Positions 38,021-40,666 of a stretch of 40,666 nt of DNA are shown piece after piece. The translations under genes were made by a program, and so were the position numbers. Source of the stretch: Bacteroidota bacterium. Lineage in GTDB: Bacteria; Bacteroidota; Bacteroidia; Palsa-965. The notes under the pieces are model-generated. The model did not search any database. It saw only the letters and a program-made list of their open reading frames with translations, and was not told the DNA's origin. The stretch lies in NCBI GenBank assembly GCA_021299855.1, contig JAJTEY010000011.1, positions 8,973 to 49,638 of the forward strand. The letters are read 5' to 3'. Numbering within the stretch: position 1 is the first letter of the stretch; every line of letters starts with the position of its first letter.

Positions 38021-38261
38021 TAGTTAAGAAGGTAGCTTGGATGAGCATAATGTACATTAGTGCGGTTCTGAGGGTAATAAGTTGTTTTTTCATGGCTCAT
38101 TAGTTTTAATTAATGTGTTAATATTCGTCGTTATTCGAAATGAGCGGATGTACTACTTGGTGAAAGCCACTTTTGACTTGGTAAAACTAATTACCCCGTT
38201 AGATCTATTTATTTTAATAATTATTTTATCTTGCGCGTACTAACCAACAATTCAAATAAAA

Positions 38262-38621
38262 ATGCTCAAGAAACGATTTGTAATTGATTTTGAAGTATTC
38301 AATCTCATGTTACGTGAATTGCGTTTAATCAAAAAGGAATTGCGCAATTTGAAACAAGGTGCCGGATCAACAGCGAACGCGAAGGCTCCGGCTGCGAAAC
38401 GCGAAATTTCCGACAAAATTTATACGCCGGATGTTTTAAAGAAATTGAAAATTACTGCTGCTACATTAATCAGTTATGAAAAGCAGGGATTGTTGACGTA
38501 CCACAAAGAAGGTCGTAACAAAGTATATTCAGAAGCGGAAGTGATGGCCTTCAAGAAATTGAAAGGTCGTGGAAAGCGTCTGAAGAAGACAACTTTGGCT
38601 GCAGTTAAAGGAGGTAAGTAA
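38262..38621 (+). CDS. Small basic helix-turn-helix (MerR/excisionase-like) protein
   Basis: IYTPDVLKKLKITAATLISYEKQGLLTYHKEGRNKVYSEAEVMAFKK followed by Lys/Arg-rich tail. Confidence 0.65.
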   Translation: MLKKRFVIDFEVFNLMLRELRLIKKELRNLKQGAGSTANAKAPAAKREISDKIYTPDVLKKLKITAATLISYEKQGLLTYHKEGRNKVYSEAEVMAFKKLKGRGKRLKKTTLAAVKGGK

Positions 38622-38639
38622 TTTACTTCATTACATATT

Positions 38640-38672
38640 TAAAATTCTGCCGTAATACGGCAGAATTTTTTT
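38640..38672 (+). terminator. Rho-independent terminator
   Basis: AAATTCTGCCGT-AAT-ACGGCAGAATTTTTTTT. Confidence 0.9.
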
Positions 38673-38732
38673 TTGTTCTGTACCAAAGTGGAACTTCTCA
38701 CGTTATACAATCAAATCTCAATCATATTGCAC

Positions 38733-39587
38733 ATGCTAAAATGGATTTTTGCCCTGCCGGTGTTCGGTTTACTTGCTTTTTCCGCTAGGGATAACGCTCT
38801 TTCACTGGAGCAGGCACTTGCCGAAAAAAAAGTCGAACTATCCGTATTGCCTTATCATTCGTATGAAGGTGACGGGATAAAGATTAAAGTAAAAAACCTA
38901 ACCAAAAAATCGTTGAAATTGCGTTTGACCCGAGGATCTGCTTTTGTTCCGGATGAAGACGATGAGCAAACTTTAATTAACAGTAATGATGAATTGTTTG
39001 CACTGGAGGGTGGTGCATTCAAGAACTTACAGTTTTTTGGTTATTGCACGGAGCTTACGGATAGAAGTCCGGGTATGAATAGTTCGTTTACTTTTCGAGC
39101 GCCGGCGAATTTGAAATTACAGCGTTTACTGCACGTGGTGGATTCTTTGAAAATTAAAGATCAAGGAACAATTCAACATGCGATTTGGTGTGTCACCAAT
39201 AATGAAAACATTGGTTATGTGGGAACGGATAATCCTGCAACAACTAAAGCGTTGCGCTCAACGTTATGTCAACTCACAGGACAAAAAGATGTTTGGTACC
39301 ATACGCGTTCCGCTATTCGTCAGGTTCCGGGCGAACGCATGACGGTGGTTCCAAAAGTTATAAGTGGAGATATTTCTTTTATTGCAACTGAGCCCGTTGT
39401 AATTAAGGGAGTGATTAAAGATTCTACCGGAAAAGTATTGGTGACTAATCCGAATACGATGAGTTGTCCTAAAGGTAAGGTGACGTTTGAATTTAAGATG
39501 CAAATTCAAGGCTGGGCTCCCGGCACGTATTATGTGGTATATACCAATAATGATAATGAATTGATTAATCAGGAATTTAAACTGTAA
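38733..39587 (+). CDS. Secreted hypothetical protein
   Basis: Signal-like MLKWIFALPVFGLLAFSARD; ORF 38673-39587 with likely internal start. Confidence 0.65.
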   Translation: MLKWIFALPVFGLLAFSARDNALSLEQALAEKKVELSVLPYHSYEGDGIKIKVKNLTKKSLKLRLTRGSAFVPDEDDEQTLINSNDELFALEGGAFKNLQFFGYCTELTDRSPGMNSSFTFRAPANLKLQRLLHVVDSLKIKDQGTIQHAIWCVTNNENIGYVGTDNPATTKALRSTLCQLTGQKDVWYHTRSAIRQVPGERMTVVPKVISGDISFIATEPVVIKGVIKDSTGKVLVTNPNTMSCPKGKVTFEFKMQIQGWAPGTYYVVYTNNDNELINQEFKL

Positions 39588-39849
39588 TTAATGACGGTAT
39601 GCATTAGAGGCGTTAAATTCTTAGAATCAATTCTTTTCAAATCGATTCAAACATCCAACTGTCAAATTCATCTTGTAAGAAGCTGCCAATGAGCATTCTC
39701 CATATTTCTTACTGGAGGTTAAGTGCTCTTATTTTATCGGTATTCACCAGATACTTAGCAACCGTCTTCACCGCCACTGTGGTTTATTAAGAAAAAGGAA
39801 TTAATCCCTTAGTTCTGTAGGGTTAATTAAGTCTAAGAAATTTCATTCA

Positions 39850-39885
39850 CCGATAAACCAAATAGTATAAGACTTGGTTTGTCGG
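39850..39885. other. Hairpin in long intergenic region
   Basis: CCGATAAACCAA / TTGGTTTGTCGG, 12-bp stem with one wobble. Confidence 0.55.
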
Positions 39886-39918
39886 CTCGATCTTCATTTT
39901 GTTGGAACAGATATTTTG

Positions 39919-39952
39919 ACCTACTGTATATTTTATTAAATATACAGTAGGT
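39919..39952. other. Perfect 15-bp inverted repeat, downstream of T9SS gene stop (minus strand)
   Basis: ACCTACTGTATATTT-TATT-AAATATACAGTAGGT; no clear T-run on either side. Confidence 0.75.
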
Positions 39953-39966
39953 TAAGATTCCCAATT

Positions 39967-40666
39967 TTAACGGTTGATTATCAACAGACCAGTGCCTCTG
40001 TCTTGGTCAGCAATCACGGAATATGTGTACGTCCCGTTGCTAAGTGGTGTGAGATCTACAGTGATAATTGATGGAGCAACAATAGTATTTAAAGCTTGCG
40101 ATATTACTAACTTCCCTTGTAGATCTCTAATCTGTATAAGCGCACCATTGGTAAGGGACTTTTCAAAGCTGAAGCAAATATTATCATTAGTAGGGATGGG
40201 ATATACTGTCATACCTGCAATCGCTTGCGTTTCTTGAATACCGACAAGTATAACGTTTACAAATGCAGTGTCATTATTTAGAATTGCATCGCTTGATTTT
40301 GAAGTCCACACATACAGTACGTCATTCCCTGAGTATGGTGGTAAGAGTTGAGTTGAGAATGTAAAGTATGCAGAGTCTCCCGGATTAATTAGAGGTCCGT
40401 TGTATTGTTGAGTTACAATTGTGGGGTTGTTGCCAAGCTTGTAATTCACGTCTATACTGTAGTTATCCGGGAAGTTGCCGTAATTCTTGATATAGCAGGA
40501 GACGTTAGTAGGGCCCGGTATGGTTGAGTTATTACTCGGAGATGTAATAACAGAAACACCTACATCTTCAGGGTTAGCTTTTTGATAAGAGAGTCCTATA
40601 AAGAAATCACAAATCTGGTAATCACGATAAGTTGACCAGTACGAAGAGAATACTTCGTAAGTTCTG
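39967..40666 (-). CDS. T9SS C-terminal sorting-domain protein, N-terminus beyond window
   Basis: Frame open to the window edge; CARDB-like NPEDVGVSVITSPSNNSTIPGPTNVSCYIKNYGNFPDNYSIDVNY; C-term MTVYPIPTNDNICFSFE...LSNGTYTYSVIADQDRGTGLLIINR. Confidence 0.8.
   Translation of the reverse strand, partial: RTYEVFSSYWSTYRDYQICDFFIGLSYQKANPEDVGVSVITSPSNNSTIPGPTNVSCYIKNYGNFPDNYSIDVNYKLGNNPTIVTQQYNGPLINPGDSAYFTFSTQLLPPYSGNDVLYVWTSKSSDAILNNDTAFVNVILVGIQETQAIAGMTVYPIPTNDNICFSFEKSLTNGALIQIRDLQGKLVISQALNTIVAPSIITVDLTPLSNGTYTYSVIADQDRGTGLLIINR

Noticed and set aside
1-40666. CRISPR array, rRNA, tRNA or complete insertion sequence
   Set aside because: No regularly spaced repeats, rRNA signatures, convincing tRNA or transposase were seen by eye; tRNAscan or ISfinder was not run.

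Overview
This is a Bacteroidota-type chromosomal segment. Supporting signs are exact TAnnTTTG -7 promoter boxes, T9SS C-terminal sorting domains and a short RpoD. From left to right it holds: a CarboxypepD_reg-like C-terminal fragment; a YwqK/MORN-like protein; a phenylacetate degradation cluster (paaE divergent from paaABCD, then paaG and paaH after two opposite-strand genes); a secreted VWA-like protein; an SOS/mutasome-like module (minus-strand Y-family polymerase, DnaE2-like polymerase and SRAP-like protein, divergent from an XRE-S24 LexA-like regulator); a frameshifted GNAT; a VapBC-like pair; TrmH; a TamL/BamA-like protein; fbaB, accD, rpsO, pnp, rpoD; a decayed SpoIIE-type phosphatase tail; pirin; a T9SS cargo protein; rpe; an LTA-synthase-like protein; a putative HExxH protease; a Lys1-like dehydrogenase; kup; a small HTH protein; and a T9SS cargo protein cut by the window edge. 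The most interesting locus is the mutasome module at 10.0-15.8 kb. Its SRAP-like protein has apparently lost the catalytic Cys2, Asn, Glu and His. Its Y-family polymerase carries an internal deletion that removes the catalytic S-x-D-E region. Its divergent promoter region holds two matching palindromes 22 bp apart, which look like operators for the S24 repressor. All family calls come from reading motifs; no database search was run.
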